From positions 113,242,358 to 113,306,357 of the forward strand of contig NC_088782.1 in assembly GCF_958450345.1 (NCBI RefSeq): a stretch of DNA of 64,000 nucleotides, written 5' to 3'. Shown here one piece after another: positions 22,028 to 34,048 of this stretch (position 1 is the stretch's first letter; each line of letters opens with the position of its first letter). This DNA is from Calliphora vicina (Eukaryota > Arthropoda > Insecta > Diptera > Calliphoridae). Both the position numbers and the translations under genes were made by a program. The notes below the pieces were generated by a model, which had not been told where the DNA came from, did no database searches, and saw only the letters and a list, made by a program, of their open reading frames with translations.

Positions 22028-22699
22028 CATTAATATGTAGAAAATGCTAAAGAAAGGTACTAAAGTCTTCTTTTGTGAATTCTAACTGATTCAGAATCAT
22101 GTATACCATTTTTAAGAACCAAAAAACTCCTTAGTTTGTTTAAGTTCTCTTTTTTTGGTATCAGAATACCATTGAGTCCACTATTCTTTATTATTTCTTT
22201 ACTGAAAAGCATATTAGCCAACTTTAATGTATATACGCTATCTAATTTTATATATTAACCCTTTGACGACGAAGAATTTTCCGCTGGAAATTTTTAATTT
22301 TTTTTTGCGGATTCTTACTCGGAACGGCGACATTACGAGACTAAAGTGTTGTCAAAATTTAAAAATTATTACTCCTTCTACGAGAAAAATCATGGGACAT
22401 ATGTGTCCCATGCGTCGTCAAAGGTAAAAATTTGGGAACAAATGCATTGAACAATTAAAAGCTTTTTTTAGTTTCAAAAACTAGAGTATTGCTTTATTTA
22501 CATTGCAAAACCAATAAAATCGAACAATGGCAAAAGGTGTTCCCAAACCTAAAGCGGCCAAAGAATTTTTAATTAAACTCCAGAGGAAAAAATACAATCA
22601 AAATTACGTTTCGAAAGCTTATACCGACCGTAAGCATATACCTGCATATAAGGGCAGTTTTTATACCCAGCAGAAAGGTATAATATTTTCCATAAGTGA

Positions 22700-23440
22700 A
22701 GCAGATTGAAAGCAATGAGTATCCATAAATTGGCAGAAATAATATTGTACTCGTCTACGATGGAATATACTCAGTACCGTTTATGTCCAAGATTATGATA
22801 CGAGGTAGTTTTGAAAGTATTCTTTCAAGCTTACATTCTGCTATCAATGCTGAACAGCTAAGCCGTCGACCAATTATACCATTGAGCCTTAAAAATACGA
22901 CCTGTAATAAATCATTTCAACTTAGCATTTGGAAAAACTTTGACCCAAGGCAAATACTTATCAGTCTTTATACGAGCATATGGTAAAGTTTAAGGGCCGC
23001 AGTATATGAAAGTCAAACCCATAAGCTTGGGTGTAGTTACGAGTTTAAATTGGTTATTTATATAAAACTTATATATACACAGGCAAAAACGCAGCGAGAG
23101 GTTGACATTGGCGAATCCGTGGTTCAAGATATGACAGCAGACTTGGAAAATGTTATATTTCGATAACATTCCCAATAATCCAATATTATTATATAAACTT
23201 ATGATCAATCGAAGATCAGATTTTATGATTGTCTGTTTTTTGATGGCTCTAGCTGGACATTATCAAACAAGATAGAATGGAGGAGTCAGGACAAAAAACT
23301 GAATTGATAGTCGAACAAACTCAATTTGTTTCGCATGTAAAAAACAAAAGTGATTTACTGGAACAGAAATTGTTTTGAATTTTATCACACATAAGTTCGA
23401 TTTTGATTTAGATTTTATGAACCATATACAGGATCTCATA
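22700..23440 (+). pseudogene. piggyBac-type transposase, decayed
   Basis: Three frames must be combined. 'SKIMIRGSFESILSSLHS' matches the region preceding the catalytic core. 'ALKIRPVINHFNLAFGKTLT' and 'MKVKPISLGVVTS' correspond to the segments around the DE.M/FKGR block, where 'VKFKGRS' is visible at about 22984-23005. 'DIGESVVQDMTADLENVIF' and 'NNPILLYKLMINRRSDF' match the GE.VV.dLt and DNFFtS..L blocks, the latter without its Asp-Asn-Phe. At least four frameshifts and several stops occur. The N-terminal open frame at 22527-22709 (start MAKGVPKPKAAK) may belong to it but is not recognisable. Confidence 0.6.
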
Positions 23441-23465
23441 ATTTTAAATTAATATTTTGTGTTTT

Positions 23466-24216
23466 TATACCCTACACCACCATAGTGGGGAGGGTATTAT
23501 GCGTTTGTGCAGATGTTTGTAACGCCCAAAAATATTAGTCTAACACCCACCTTAAAATATACCAATCGACTTAGAATCACTTTCTGAGTCGATTAAGCGA
23601 TGTCCGTCCGTCCGTCCGTCTGGTCGGCTGGCTGGCTGCCCATGTAAACCTTGTGCGCAGAGTACAGGTCGCAATTTTGAAGATATTTTGATCAAATTTG
23701 GTACATATTATTTTTTCGGCCCAAGGACCAAGCCTATTGAAACTGGTTGAAATCGGTAAATTATTTCACCTAGCCCCCATACAAATGTCCTTCCGAAATT
23801 GGACTCTATCGGTCATAAATGTTTAATTTATAAATGTATCTCCACAAATTGCGCTCCAAATAAGTTTTATATATACAAAATTCATGTCACCAAATTTTGT
23901 TACGATCGGTCCATAATTAGTCATAGCTCCCATATAGACCCGCTTCCGAAAATCACTTTAACGTGCATAAATCGCTTAAAAATGTTGGTATACTCACAAA
24001 ATTCAACATAGTAAACTTTCATATAGACACAAATCACACGATCTAATTTCATGGTGATCGGTCCATAATTGGTCATAGCCCCCATATAAGGCCCACATCC
24101 GAAAATCACTCAAAAGTACAAATTATTGAAATTTTAAAAGAAAAATGTTTTTACTTTTTTGCTTAGTGTAGGGTATTATATGGTCGGGCTTGACCGACCA
24201 TACTTTCTTACTTGTT
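23466..24216 (+). mobile_element. HINE-A copy inside the piggyBac remnant
   Basis: Full-length copy with (GTCC)4 and a complete 3' hairpin and 'cttacttgt' end. It separates the transposase remnant from the right subterminal repeat of the piggyBac-like element, so it inserted after that element. Confidence 0.85.
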
Positions 24217-24539
24217 TTTAATGTTTTTTACTGAATTTCATTGTTTATCAATTATAAAATATTAAATAAAATAAAAAAATTTTAAAGAAAAAGTACCTTT
24301 ATTTTTACCTTTGACGACAAATGGGACACATATGTCCCATCATATTTTCAGTCCCCCCGGGAAAAGTATAGAACCGATTCAAAATGCGTTGGTCAATAAA
24401 TTTATGTAAGTCATTGGTACATCTAATACTAAAAGTTTAGCCAACAGTATCAATTAGAAATCGAGATATAAGAAAAATAAAATTGTCAAAAAAAATATAC
24501 GAATTTCTGATTTTGAGAATCCCTTAAGCCAAACTTAAA

Positions 24540-24715
24540 CAACCCGTCAAGTTTAATTTTTAAATTTGTATGGCATTTCCTATATTATCAACTGATTTGG
24601 TTTCTATAACACTTAATATTTAACAAGTTATTTCAAAACCGAAACCGATCGATTTTCAATTTTTCAAAACCGAAACCGTTTTGAAATTCTTCGGTTTTTT
24701 GGAAACTCTATTGTT
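24540..24715 (-). repeat. repeat F, copy 1
   Basis: Its complement reads 'caaaaaaccgaagaatttca', 'tcagttgataatataggaaa' and 'acaaatttaaaaattaaact', matching 38925-39056 inside the Helitron in the opposite orientation. Identity is roughly 80% by eye. Family unknown. Confidence 0.55.
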
Positions 24716-26095
24716 CATAGTACTGAAAGATCTATAACATTTAGGTATTGCAACATTATACTAATTTTATCCTGCTGATTTTTCACAAAAAGTATGAAAA
24801 ATTCTGATTGTCTCTATTACGAATATTAGTTCTATTTCCATTAAAAATTGCTTATATTTATTGTGGCTCTGAAACAATTGTTACAAGGTTTTGAAGAATT
24901 TACACAATTTTTTCTACAAATCCCTTTGCAGAAATCTTTTAGCAATTTTAAAAACTTAATTTGGTTTAACCAAATCATTGTCAATTTCCTTCCACTTAAT
25001 ATTTCCTATTTACCCAAGTGCATTTGGCAAACAAAACTAGTAGCCTGTTTAAAAGAAGCTGCTGCACACACCTTCTTTCACAACTTGAAAAGAAATCTGT
25101 ATTTAACCATAAACTACTTTTAATTCAACTTAACAATGAATAGCAGTGAAAAAAATACCTTCAATCCTCCGCTATATCCATAATAGCTTTTAATAACCGA
25201 CTAAAAGTTGAAACTCATCATTTAACATCTTCGTTTAATATGCCAACTAAATTCAAACTACATAGTTGAGAGGAAAAGAGTATAAAGAAATGCATAAATG
25301 GCTAATGGAGGGGGAAGATAACCTAAGAGGAAAAAAAAAAACGATTTTTTGTAATGGAAAAATATTGTATTTTGGTAAAAATAAAATAAAATAAACACTC
25401 TAGTTAACTTCAAGAAGCTAAAACTGTAAATTCTACAAAATAGAACTTTAATTTTAAAATCACACATTTTCAAATAAATTTTTAATATCGCAAAAAATTA
25501 AACTCTATTAAATTGAGCTTCCCATGTCTTGATTTCTATTTAACGAAAATAAAATCTTTGTATTCCTTTAAAATCTTTTTTCCTGAAGCATCCTTCCCTT
25601 ATTTGAAGTCTTTACACAACTTTTTCTTTTCTTCAGCCATCCACTACCATCCCCCAGAATAATGTCTTCGACGTACACAGAGTGTGAGTATAGTAGCCTC
25701 AAGTGAAAAATAAAAGTAAAACTATTTTGGAATTACCATTTTTTTTTCAAGTTGAATATAAATATAACGAGAGGGTTTGACCATACCTTAGAGGTTAAAA
25801 TAATAACTCCTTCAAAAACTACTTACTAGAAGTTGCTGAGCAGAAAACAAAAATACATTAGAAACGACCAAGAATAAAAAAAAATTGGGTTGATTTTGCT
25901 GCAGCGTAGAAGGAAAAAAGACAGTTTTTAGAGAAGGGTGGGAAATCTGTAGCATCTGGAAAGGCCAACATTTTTCTGCGGAATAAGGTGGGACTTTCCT
26001 AAATTTCTGTTACAATAGAAAATAAATCAATTGGAAGGCTGTGTCATAAACCTCATGTACACAAAAATCTCCGTACGTAACTATATTCTGCTGTG
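24716..26095. other. stretch without gene apart from one candidate exon
   Basis: AT-rich. Apart from the candidate exon at 25637-25683, no convincing feature was found. The 91-codon open frame at 24848-25123 has no recognisable motif. Confidence 0.4.
25637..25683 (+). other. candidate 47-bp host exon
   Basis: A locally GC-rich 47-bp segment is preceded by a pyrimidine tract and AG ('tttttcttttcttcag') and followed by a consensus donor 'gtgagta' at 25684. Two of three frames are open; one reads 'PSTTIPQNNVFDVHRV', another contains 'MSSTYTE'. The signals are what a small internal or first coding exon would look like, which would place the window in a long intron. No flanking exon was found, so it may be chance. 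Confidence 0.3.
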
Positions 26096-26096
26096 C

Positions 26097-26650
26097 CTTA
26101 TATTCCCTTCACCAAATTATACTTTAAAATACAAATTTTAAATATTTTTAGGTAATTTTTTTTTTTCAAAATTTAAAATTTGTTTTCGATTTTTTTTCGA
26201 AATTTTTTTTTTAATTTAACTTCTACATAAATTAAAATCAAATGTCATTAGTTGGTAATTGCATCAGTAGAGAACGGACGGACCCATTTAGAATTTTTTT
26301 TAAAATGTTGGTTATAGTAAAAACTTAGGTTTTTACGGAATGAAAAATTGACAATGCCCACTTTTACGCCCACTTTTTTTCGATTTAACTAAAATCGGAA
26401 AACGGCTACATCGATTTGGCTAATTTTTTATTTAAATGATCATATTAATCAAATTTAAGTTTTTACTGAAACAAAAATTGACCATGCCAATTGCAGGACG
26501 CCTGGACCGATTTAACTATTTTTTTTTAATGTTCGCAATACATAGTCCGCAAAAGTTTTTACATAAATAAAAATTGTCCAGCAGATTAAATACATCTGCA
26601 AAATGCATCGGTCTGTGATCAATCATATTTCAGACCAAAATTCTATTACT
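26097..26650 (-). mobile_element. HINE-B-like variant
   Basis: Shares 'cttcaccaaattatacttta' and 'tttttaggta' with HINE-B but has a different body ('aggtttttacggaatgaaaa', 'gacaatgcccacttttacgc'). It is followed directly by a standard HINE-B copy. Probably a third subfamily or a recombinant. Confidence 0.5.
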
Positions 26651-26656
26651 TATATA

Positions 26657-27388
26657 ACAATTAAGAGAGCTATATTCGGCTGTGCCGAATCTTATATACC
26701 CTTCACCAAATTATACTTTAAAATACAAATTTTTAATATTTTTAGGTAAACCAAATAATTTTTTTTTCCAGTTGTTTTTTCGAAATTTTTTTTAAAATTT
26801 TTTTTTTAAATTTTTTATTAAATTTTATAATTTTTTTTTTAATTTTAAAAATTTTTTTTTTTTAGTTTTTAAATTTTTTTTTTTTTAATATTTAGTAAAA
26901 AAAAATGTTGGTGAAAATTTTTTTCCGATTTTGACCCATTGTAGGTCCAACTTACTATGGTCTTATATACGTCGTTGCACAGGTCTTTGAAATATCTATC
27001 CTTAGATATTCATATTGTCTATATTAATGATTTAGTAATCCAGATATGGGTCGAAATAGGTCAAAAATCGAGGTTGTCCTGGTTTTTTCCTTATATCTCA
27101 GCCATTTGTGGACCGATTTTCTCGATTTTAAATAGCAACCGAGCCGGGAGAATTCCTAATATATTGATGTATCAATCATAATTCAAAGTTATTTGGGGGA
27201 TATGGAAAATTGATTTCAACAGACAGACGGATAGACGGACATGGCTATATCGACTTTGCTTTCTATAACGATCCAGAATATATATTCTTTGTGGGGTGTC
27301 AAATGAAAAATGTAGATTTTGTGTTTTCGGTCCATATTTGATCATAGCCCCCATATAAGTTGACTTCCGAAAATCATTCATTAACAAA
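26657..27388 (-). mobile_element. HINE-B copy with short HINE-A tail
   Basis: Carries the 3' hairpin 'tattcggctgtgccgaat', long T/A tracts (26755-26905), 'gacccattgtaggtccaact', 'ctcagccatttgtggaccg', and the 'cagacagacggatagacgga' block. After about 27315 the sequence changes to HINE-A-type repeat ('gatcatagcccccatataag'), suggesting a recombinant 5' end. Confidence 0.7.
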
Positions 27389-27421
27389 CCCAAATACCCC
27401 AGTTTGTTCCTACCTGCCTTA

Positions 27422-28666
27422 CAGTGTTGCCAGGAGCTGGCGAAAAAAGAAGCTATATTGGCTTCAAAAAAGGCCAGAAAAAGCTAAACCGCTTTAGAAA
27501 AAAAGCCAAAAAAAGCTAAAATATTATAAATTTAGAATTTTGGTTTATATTTATTTTTAAATAAAAAATTAGAAAATATGTTCATAAAATTCATCTGCTT
27601 TACTTAAAGGAAATACTAAAAAGTTAAATACTAGATTAACCATGTCAGAAAATGGACATTGTTGGTTCTATATTTGTCCATTTGTAGTATAATATATTCT
27701 GCCCCTGAGCCTTAAGCTTCGTAATTTTATTAGCACTTTAATTTTTCACTATCAATATGACATATTTTATATTTTTTTTGGTTTTACTACTTTATAATCA
27801 ACGGGAAAAAAATTGATTTTGCGTAGAGTTTTCATATGGTAATCTTTGTCGCAATTGCTCAATTAGTTTAATTTGTCGTATTATTTTTGTCATAATCTTC
27901 ACTAATTAAAACGTTCTTTATTTTATCTCTCATTCATCAAACTAGTATGAAAAATGTGTCAAAAACATTAAACAATTTTCAATTGGCGACGATAATGAAT
28001 CAAATTCCTTGAATTTTAAATCAGAAAACAGCAAATGATTTATTTACTTTTTGTACTTTGTGCAATACTGGTTTTAAAAAAAGATGGTACGCCAAATTAT
28101 AATCAGTGTATTAATTACTTAAAAGTTTGGCTTTTTAGAATTGCTGGTTTGATGAAATTAAAACAAAATGGGTTTTAACTCGAAGCATAGATCCGCAAGA
28201 CGTTTAACGGCTATTGATCGCCATCGAGTATCACAAGCCTTCAAGAGTTTGTGGGGCTCTTGTCCATTATATAATGATGAATATAATGTGTAATAACAAT
28301 TTTGTCTTGAAAGAGAATTTGCTAGACATTTAAGCTTTCAGATATAAAATACTCTATTTCATTTTGAACCACTTGATATTGGCAATTGTTATTTGTTCTT
28401 TTAATACTGCACAATTCTTGAGTATGTTGAAAAGCTAAATGAAAATCAGTAATGAATTAAAATGAAAATGGTTCACAAATATAAATTTAGCCTTTTTATT
28501 TACTCTTTAGTCTCGAAATGTTTAGCCTTTTTTAATTTCAAAAAAGGCTATTTTGAAATTAAGAAAAGGCTAGAAAAAAGCCACGAAGCTAAAACCAAAA
28601 TTTCGAGGCTAAAGAGTAAATAAAAAGGCTATATTTAGCCTCAAAAAGGCTAAACTGGCAACACTG
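27422..28666 (-). mobile_element. hAT element copy 1 (1.25 kb)
   Basis: Perfect 12-bp inverted repeats CAGTGTTGCCAG / CTGGCAACACTG bound the element. Flanks CTGCCTTA (27414-27421) and CTGCCGTA (28667-28674) match at 7 of 8 bases. Subterminal 'aaaggctaaa' motifs are repeated at both ends. A nearly identical copy lies at 61557-62776. The minus strand between about 28300 and 28150 holds a hAT transposase remnant. Confidence 0.85.
28150..28300 (-). pseudogene. hAT transposase remnant (copy 1)
   Basis: Minus strand reads 'HKLLKACDTRWRSIAVKRLA' followed by 'DLCFELKPILF' and a stop. This matches the hAT catalytic-domain block around the conserved TRW tripeptide. Nothing else of the transposase is readable, so the element is non-autonomous. 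Copy 2 (62275-62425) has the same remnant. Confidence 0.65.
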
Positions 28667-28674
28667 CTGCCGTA

Positions 28675-29620
28675 TTTACATTAAAATTTAGCTAAATAAG
28701 TAATACATATGTCCTGCTTTTTGTTGTTACTTAACTACAGCTCCTTAGCTGTAGTGCTAGTCTGTTAAACTTCTTTAACTTTCCTAAAAGAAACTGCATT
28801 TTATTATTTCTTTGGACATTTTTCCATGTTAAAGAGTTGTAACAATCAACTAATACTGCTACTTTGCTACAAGTACAAACCCCATAATTCAGCCACATCA
28901 GGCGGCAAGACAGACAATTTTTGTTAAGCACAACACATCCGTTACATTGCATAATAAATGGCTATTTACACTGTACATGAAAAACTAACATATCCACAAC
29001 AACAACTAACTATCTAAAACATTTACTGGTTGTTTTTTTTTGGAGGCAGTTGAGTGGGTGTGGAAACCCCTTTAAGCATGTAACACCCCTTAATTCTAAA
29101 ACCTATGTACTCGTACTTATGACTACAACAGAAAGTTTTATACTTAAGAAAATAGATCAGGTTGCTGGCGCAACTTACAGGGCGTTTACTGTTAGTTTTT
29201 TTTTGTTAATATTTTATTTTCTTAGCTGTTGTTTCAATTTGGTATGTAGTGAAAAAGTGAAAAATATCTATTATGTTGTATTTTACGGGAAGAAGTTGGT
29301 TTGCTGAATTGTAAAGTGGTTTAGTTATTTATGAATAACCAGGATTATGTATTTTAAATACATAAATAATATACTTAATTTGTGCTGTAATTTAAAAGCA
29401 GGTCAGTAGGAAATATTTATTAAAATATATGACATTTATCCCAATGCCTCGAGTTAATAGAAAAAATTTCAACTTTGCATTATTCCTAACTCCATTACTG
29501 TATGAGTTAGGAATCATTCAAAGGTTCCAATAGAAAATAAGTTGCACTATGCCAGCCTTTTCCTGATTCTTAACTCATTCAAAAAAGATAAAATCAAAAA
29601 GTCCGTTTAAAAGAATTATA
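28675..29620. other. non-coding stretch
   Basis: No gene recognised. A 31-bp hairpin 'ttcctaactc...gagttaggaa' at 29483-29513 recurs at 32651-32681. The 85-codon open frame at 29050-29307 has no recognisable motif. Confidence 0.4.
29483..29513. repeat. hairpin repeat, copy 1
   Basis: 10-bp stem TTCCTAACTC / GAGTTAGGAA around an 11-nt loop. It is nearly identical to 32651-32681, including the following 'tcat'. The two copies bracket the HINE cluster 29621-32614. Confidence 0.6.
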
Positions 29621-30306
29621 ACAAGTAAGAGTACTATATTCGGCCGTGCCGAATCTTAAATACCCTTCACCAAATTATACTTCATAATTTTAAATATTTT
29701 TAGCTAAACAAAATTTAATTTTTTTTCCAGTTGTTTTTTTCATTTTTTGGAAAAAAAAATTTTTCGATTGTTATTTTAAATTTTTTTTTTTTGAAATTTA
29801 AAATTTTTTTTTTTAAAAATTATTTTTTGTTTTTTAAATTTTTTTTTATGAAAAAAAAAATTCGATTTTTTTTTCGATTTTGACCCATTGTGGGTCCATC
29901 TTACTATGGTCCTATATACGTCGTTGCAAATGTCTTTAAAATACCTATCATTAGATATCCATATTGTCTATATTAATGTCTTAGTAATCCAGATATAGGT
30001 CAAAAATAGGCCAAAAATCGAGGTTGTTCCGGTTTTTTCCTTATATCTCAGCCATTTGTGGGCCGATTTTCTCGATTTTATATAGCAACCGAGCCGGGAG
30101 AATTCCTGATATATTGATGTATCAATCATAATTATTTGGGGGATATGGAAAATTGATTTAAACAGACAGACAGACAGACAGACGGACATGGCTTAATCGA
30201 CTCCGCTATCTATAAGGATCTAGAATATATATACTTTATAGGGTCGGAAATGAAAAATGTAGAAATTACAAAGGGAATATACCCTTCTCACGAAGGTGAA
30301 GGGTAT
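29621..30306 (-). mobile_element. HINE-B copy, full length
   Basis: Best HINE-B example. Read on minus it starts 'tatacccttcaccttcgtga', has the GTCY block 'gtccgtctgtctgtctgtct', the conserved 'ccacaaatggctgagatata', poly-A/T tracts (29770-29870), and ends in the hairpin 'attcggcacggccgaat' plus 'tactcttacttgtt'. The layout parallels HINE-A: 5' taccct inverted against a 3' agggta, microsatellite, 3' hairpin. Confidence 0.75.
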
Positions 30307-32614
30307 ACAAATATATTAAGCAAATTTCAAGATATTGGGTTGTGGGACTTATATGGGATATACGACCTGTTATGAGTAGATTGTCATAAAATATTTTAAC
30401 GTGATTTTTATGTATTTATATGGGAGCTGTGGCCAAATATGGACCAATATTCACAAAATTTCAGTACTATGATTTTAAAAATTACTGATCTGTGTACTAT
30501 TTTGGTTCAATATATGGAACCTATGACCTATTATGGGCCTAAGTACTTGAGTGCTATTTTTGTACAATTTCATATATAGACAACGCCATTACCAAGAGTA
30601 GACCTTATATGGGAGCTATGAGCTATGAATTATGGACCAGTATTTAAAAAATCTTCTAGTTCGATTCTTGGATACAAATTACTGATCGGTGTAAAATTTT
30701 GGTTCAGTACAGATTATTTTGGATATTTGTGAAGGTTAATGTATCTTCCGGAAGTGGTTCTTATATGGACCAATTATGGGCCTATCATCGTAACATTTGG
30801 TACATCGATTTTTGTATATATTGAAAAAATTTGTTTCGAATTTCAACCTTATATGGGAGGTATGGTTAAATATAGATCGCTATTCACAGTAGTATGATTG
30901 CTGGATACAAATTTCTGATGTCCGCCCGTCCGTCCGTCCGTCTGGTTGGCTGGCTGGCTGGCTGTCCATGTAAACCTTGTGCGCAGAGTACAGGTCACAA
31001 TTTTGCAGATATTTCGATAAAATTTGGTACATATTACTTTTTCGGCCCAAGGACCAAGCCTATTGAAACTGGCTGAAATCGGTCCATTATTTCACCTAGC
31101 CCCCATACAAATGTGCTCCCAAAATTGGACTTTATCGGTCATAAATGTTTAATTTATCTATGTATCTACACAAATTTCGCTCCAAATAAGTTTTATATAT
31201 GCAAAATTCATGTCACCAAATTTTGTTACGATCGGTCGATAATTAGTGATAGCTCCCATATAGACCCGCTTCCGAAAATCACTTTAATGTGCATAAATCG
31301 CTTAAAAATGTTGGTAAACACATAAACTTCAACATAGTTAACTTTAATATAGACATAAATCACACGACCTAATTTTATGGTGATCGGTCCATAATTGGTC
31401 ATAGCTCCCATATAAGGCCCACTTCCGAAAATCACTCAAATATATAAATTATTGATATTTTAAAAGAAAAATATTTTTACTCATTTACTTGGTGTAGGGT
31501 ATTATATGGTCGGGCTTGACCGACCATACTTTCTTACTTGTTTTGATATCGATTTGTTTTAAATATTTATTAAGGTTAATATCTTTTTCGGAAATGGGCC
31601 TTATAGGGGAGCTATGACCAATTATCAGCCAATCTGCGTAAAATTTGGTACAGTAATTTCTATGTATATGCTTATTATTTTTGTTGAAGTTTAGCATGAT
31701 AAAGCTATTTCTAAGAGAATTTTTGGAATCCCGTAGTATGATTTCTAAATATAAATTAGAGATTTGTGTATAATTTTGTTTTCATATAGATATTTTTCAG
31801 ATATTTATGTAGGTTATTGTGTTTTTCCAAAGTGGTCCTTATATGGGAGCTATAACCAATTATTGGCCGATCTTCATAGAATTAGGTATAGCGATTTTGG
31901 TATATATTGGGACTATTTATTACGAATTTAAACTTAATAGCGATATTAATAAGACATTTATGCTTATTTAAGTGATTTTCGGAATTGAACTTTATATGAG
32001 GGCTATGGTCAAATATAGGCCGATCCACAAAAAATTTGGTTTTGTGATTTTTTGAAGCACAAAACTTATTTTTCCTGAATTTTGTGTGGATACTGCAATT
32101 TGGTAGGCATTTATAGACCATAGAACTATATTTCGGGAAAAAATTTGTATGGGCGCTAGGAGAAATCATGGACCGATTCCTATAATTTTTACCAGAGTTA
32201 GTCCTTTTAATATAAGAATAACATGTGTAAAATTTGATGGTATTATCTGCAATATGTTTGCACATATAACCAAAACAATTTTAAAATTATCATGTTTTTT
32301 TTTTAGATTGTCGCACATTTTGGTTCATAACTCTGGTTCCACTGAACCGATTTTGCTGATTTTCAATACCAAACTGCTTTGTAGAATAATAAACATTTTT
32401 CGTGCAAGTTTACCAATTTTGTTTGTATATTTTGGACATGAGCGTGTTTTACACAGACGGACAGACAGACGGACATGGCTCAATCGTCTTAGAATTTCAT
32501 AAGGATCAATAATATATATACTTTGTTGGGTCTCAGATGAATATTTCTCAATGTTACACACGGAATGACAAACTTATATATACCCTCATTCACCACTTAT
32601 GATGGTGGAGGGTA
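30307..32614 (-). mobile_element. long HINE-like element C, interrupted by HINE-A
   Basis: Pieces 30307-30913 and 31542-32614 share the motif 'tatgggagctatg' repeated every ~150 bp, as in HINE-A, but end like HINE-B: 'cacagacggacagacagacg' near 32452 and 'taccctcattcaccacttat' at 32582. They appear to be one longer element with many internal repeats, split by the HINE-A at 30914-31541. Confidence 0.55.
30914..31541 (+). mobile_element. HINE-A copy without its 5' end
   Basis: Starts abruptly in the GTCC block ('gatgtccgcccgtccgtcc'), so the first ~120 bp are missing. The 3' hairpin and 'cttacttgt' are intact at 31541. It lies inside element C. Confidence 0.75.
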
Positions 32615-32650
32615 AAAAAAGTATCGTTAATATTCTTTTGGAGGTTATTT

Positions 32651-32681
32651 TTCCTAACTCTACTACTGGATGAGTTAGGAA
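32651..32681. repeat. hairpin repeat, copy 2
   Basis: TTCCTAACTC / GAGTTAGGAA stem, matching 29483-29513. Confidence 0.6.
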
Positions 32682-32758
32682 TCATACAAAAATGCTAAAG
32701 GTACCTAAAGTAGAAGAAAGTACTTATGTCCCACTTTGTTAGTTCTTCATTCGTTAAT

Positions 32759-33410
32759 TATACCCTTCGCCATGAGTGGCAAGGGTATATACAAGTTTGT
32801 CATTCCGTTTGTAATTTTTACATTTTTCATTTGCGACCTTACAAAGTTTATATATTCTGGATCGTTATAGATAGCGAAGTCGATATAGCCATGTCCGTCT
32901 GTCCGTCTTTATGTTGAAATACAGTAGCCCCCAAATAACTTAAATACATTATTCATATATCAGTATATCGGGAATTCTTCCGACTCGGCCGCTATTTAAA
33001 ATCGACAAAATCGGCCCATAAATGGCTGAGATATAAGGAAAAAACCGGGACAACCTCGATTTTTGCCCTATTTTTTTATCTATATCTGGATTACTAAGTC
33101 ATTAATATAGACAATATGGATATCTAATGATAGATATTTCAAAGTCCATTGCAACGATGTATATAAGGCTATAGTAATGTGGACCTACAATGGGTCATTG
33201 AACTCGAATGTTTTTTCATCAAAAACTTTTTTTTGTCATAAATTCTTTTTCCAAAAATAAAAAATTTTAAAAATTTAAAAAAAAAAAATTTTAAATTTAA
33301 AAATGAAAAAAAAAATTTTTAAAATTTAAAAAAAATTAGAAAAAACTTTTTTAAAAGAATTAAAAAACAATTTGGATTCGGCACAGCCGAATATATCTCT
33401 CTTACTTGTT
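32759..33410 (+). mobile_element. HINE-B copy, opposite orientation
   Basis: Starts 'tacccttcgccatgagtggc', includes 'gccatgtccgtctgtccgtc', 'ggctgagatataaggaaaaa', A-rich tracts at 33260-33370, and ends in the hairpin 'attcggcacagccgaat' and 'ctcttacttgtt'. It is inverted relative to the copy at 29621-30306. Confidence 0.75.
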
Positions 33411-34048
33411 TTTATAGCATAGTTACAGCAAAACAACTTTCGGTCAGAGTTTTGGATCAAATTGATGTTCTGGTGGCTACTGCTCACACGTTATGTTTGA
33501 CAAAAACTTTACAATTTTCCTCAATCCAATATTCAGTTCTCCTGTACGTAAAATTTGAACCACCATTTTCTTACTGGGTACATCACACTTTTCTCGAGGA
33601 ATTTAAGTTTTCTTGAGTGAGTTACAGTTAACCGTAGTAATAATTTGAGTAATTTTTTAGCTCAAGGCCATTCAAATTTTTGATCTCATAAATTTCTAGA
33701 AATATAATTTTACAAACTTCTATGGCTCTTATATTGCCACTAAAGTACGCTTGTCTTTATGTGTATGTTTGCAGCACTTTGTCGAGTTTAATATCCACAG
33801 ACATACGAGTTTTATATCAAGAAATAAATATATTTATGAAATATTTTTAGTTGTTTTCTTATTTTTAAATATTTTAATAATGGACCATAAACTAAATAGT
33901 AGCTATATGTAGTTATAAGCAAAGTTATAAACAGTGGGGCTAGGAAATAAAAGTACCATTATTAAGAGTAAATTTTAGTCCTATTGCTATTACTATATTC
34001 AGTAAAAACTGAATATATAATTTTATTATTTGCACTTTTTAATTACAG
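33411..34048. other. non-coding stretch
   Basis: AT-rich sequence between HINE copies; no coding frame, inverted repeat or RNA gene recognised. Confidence 0.4.

Larger units (their letters stand above)
22255..24360 (+). mobile_element. piggyBac-like element, left end intact
   Basis: TTAA at 22255-22258 is followed by CCCTTTGACGACG, a typical piggyBac-type start. An inverted copy 'cgtcgtcaaagg' lies at 22413-22424 after the palindrome 'atgggacatatgtgtcccat', and both recur inverted at 24310-24345 ('cctttgacgac', 'atgggacacatatgtcccat'). Between them lies a decayed transposase and a HINE-A insertion (23466-24216). The right terminal TTAA was not found. Confidence 0.6.
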
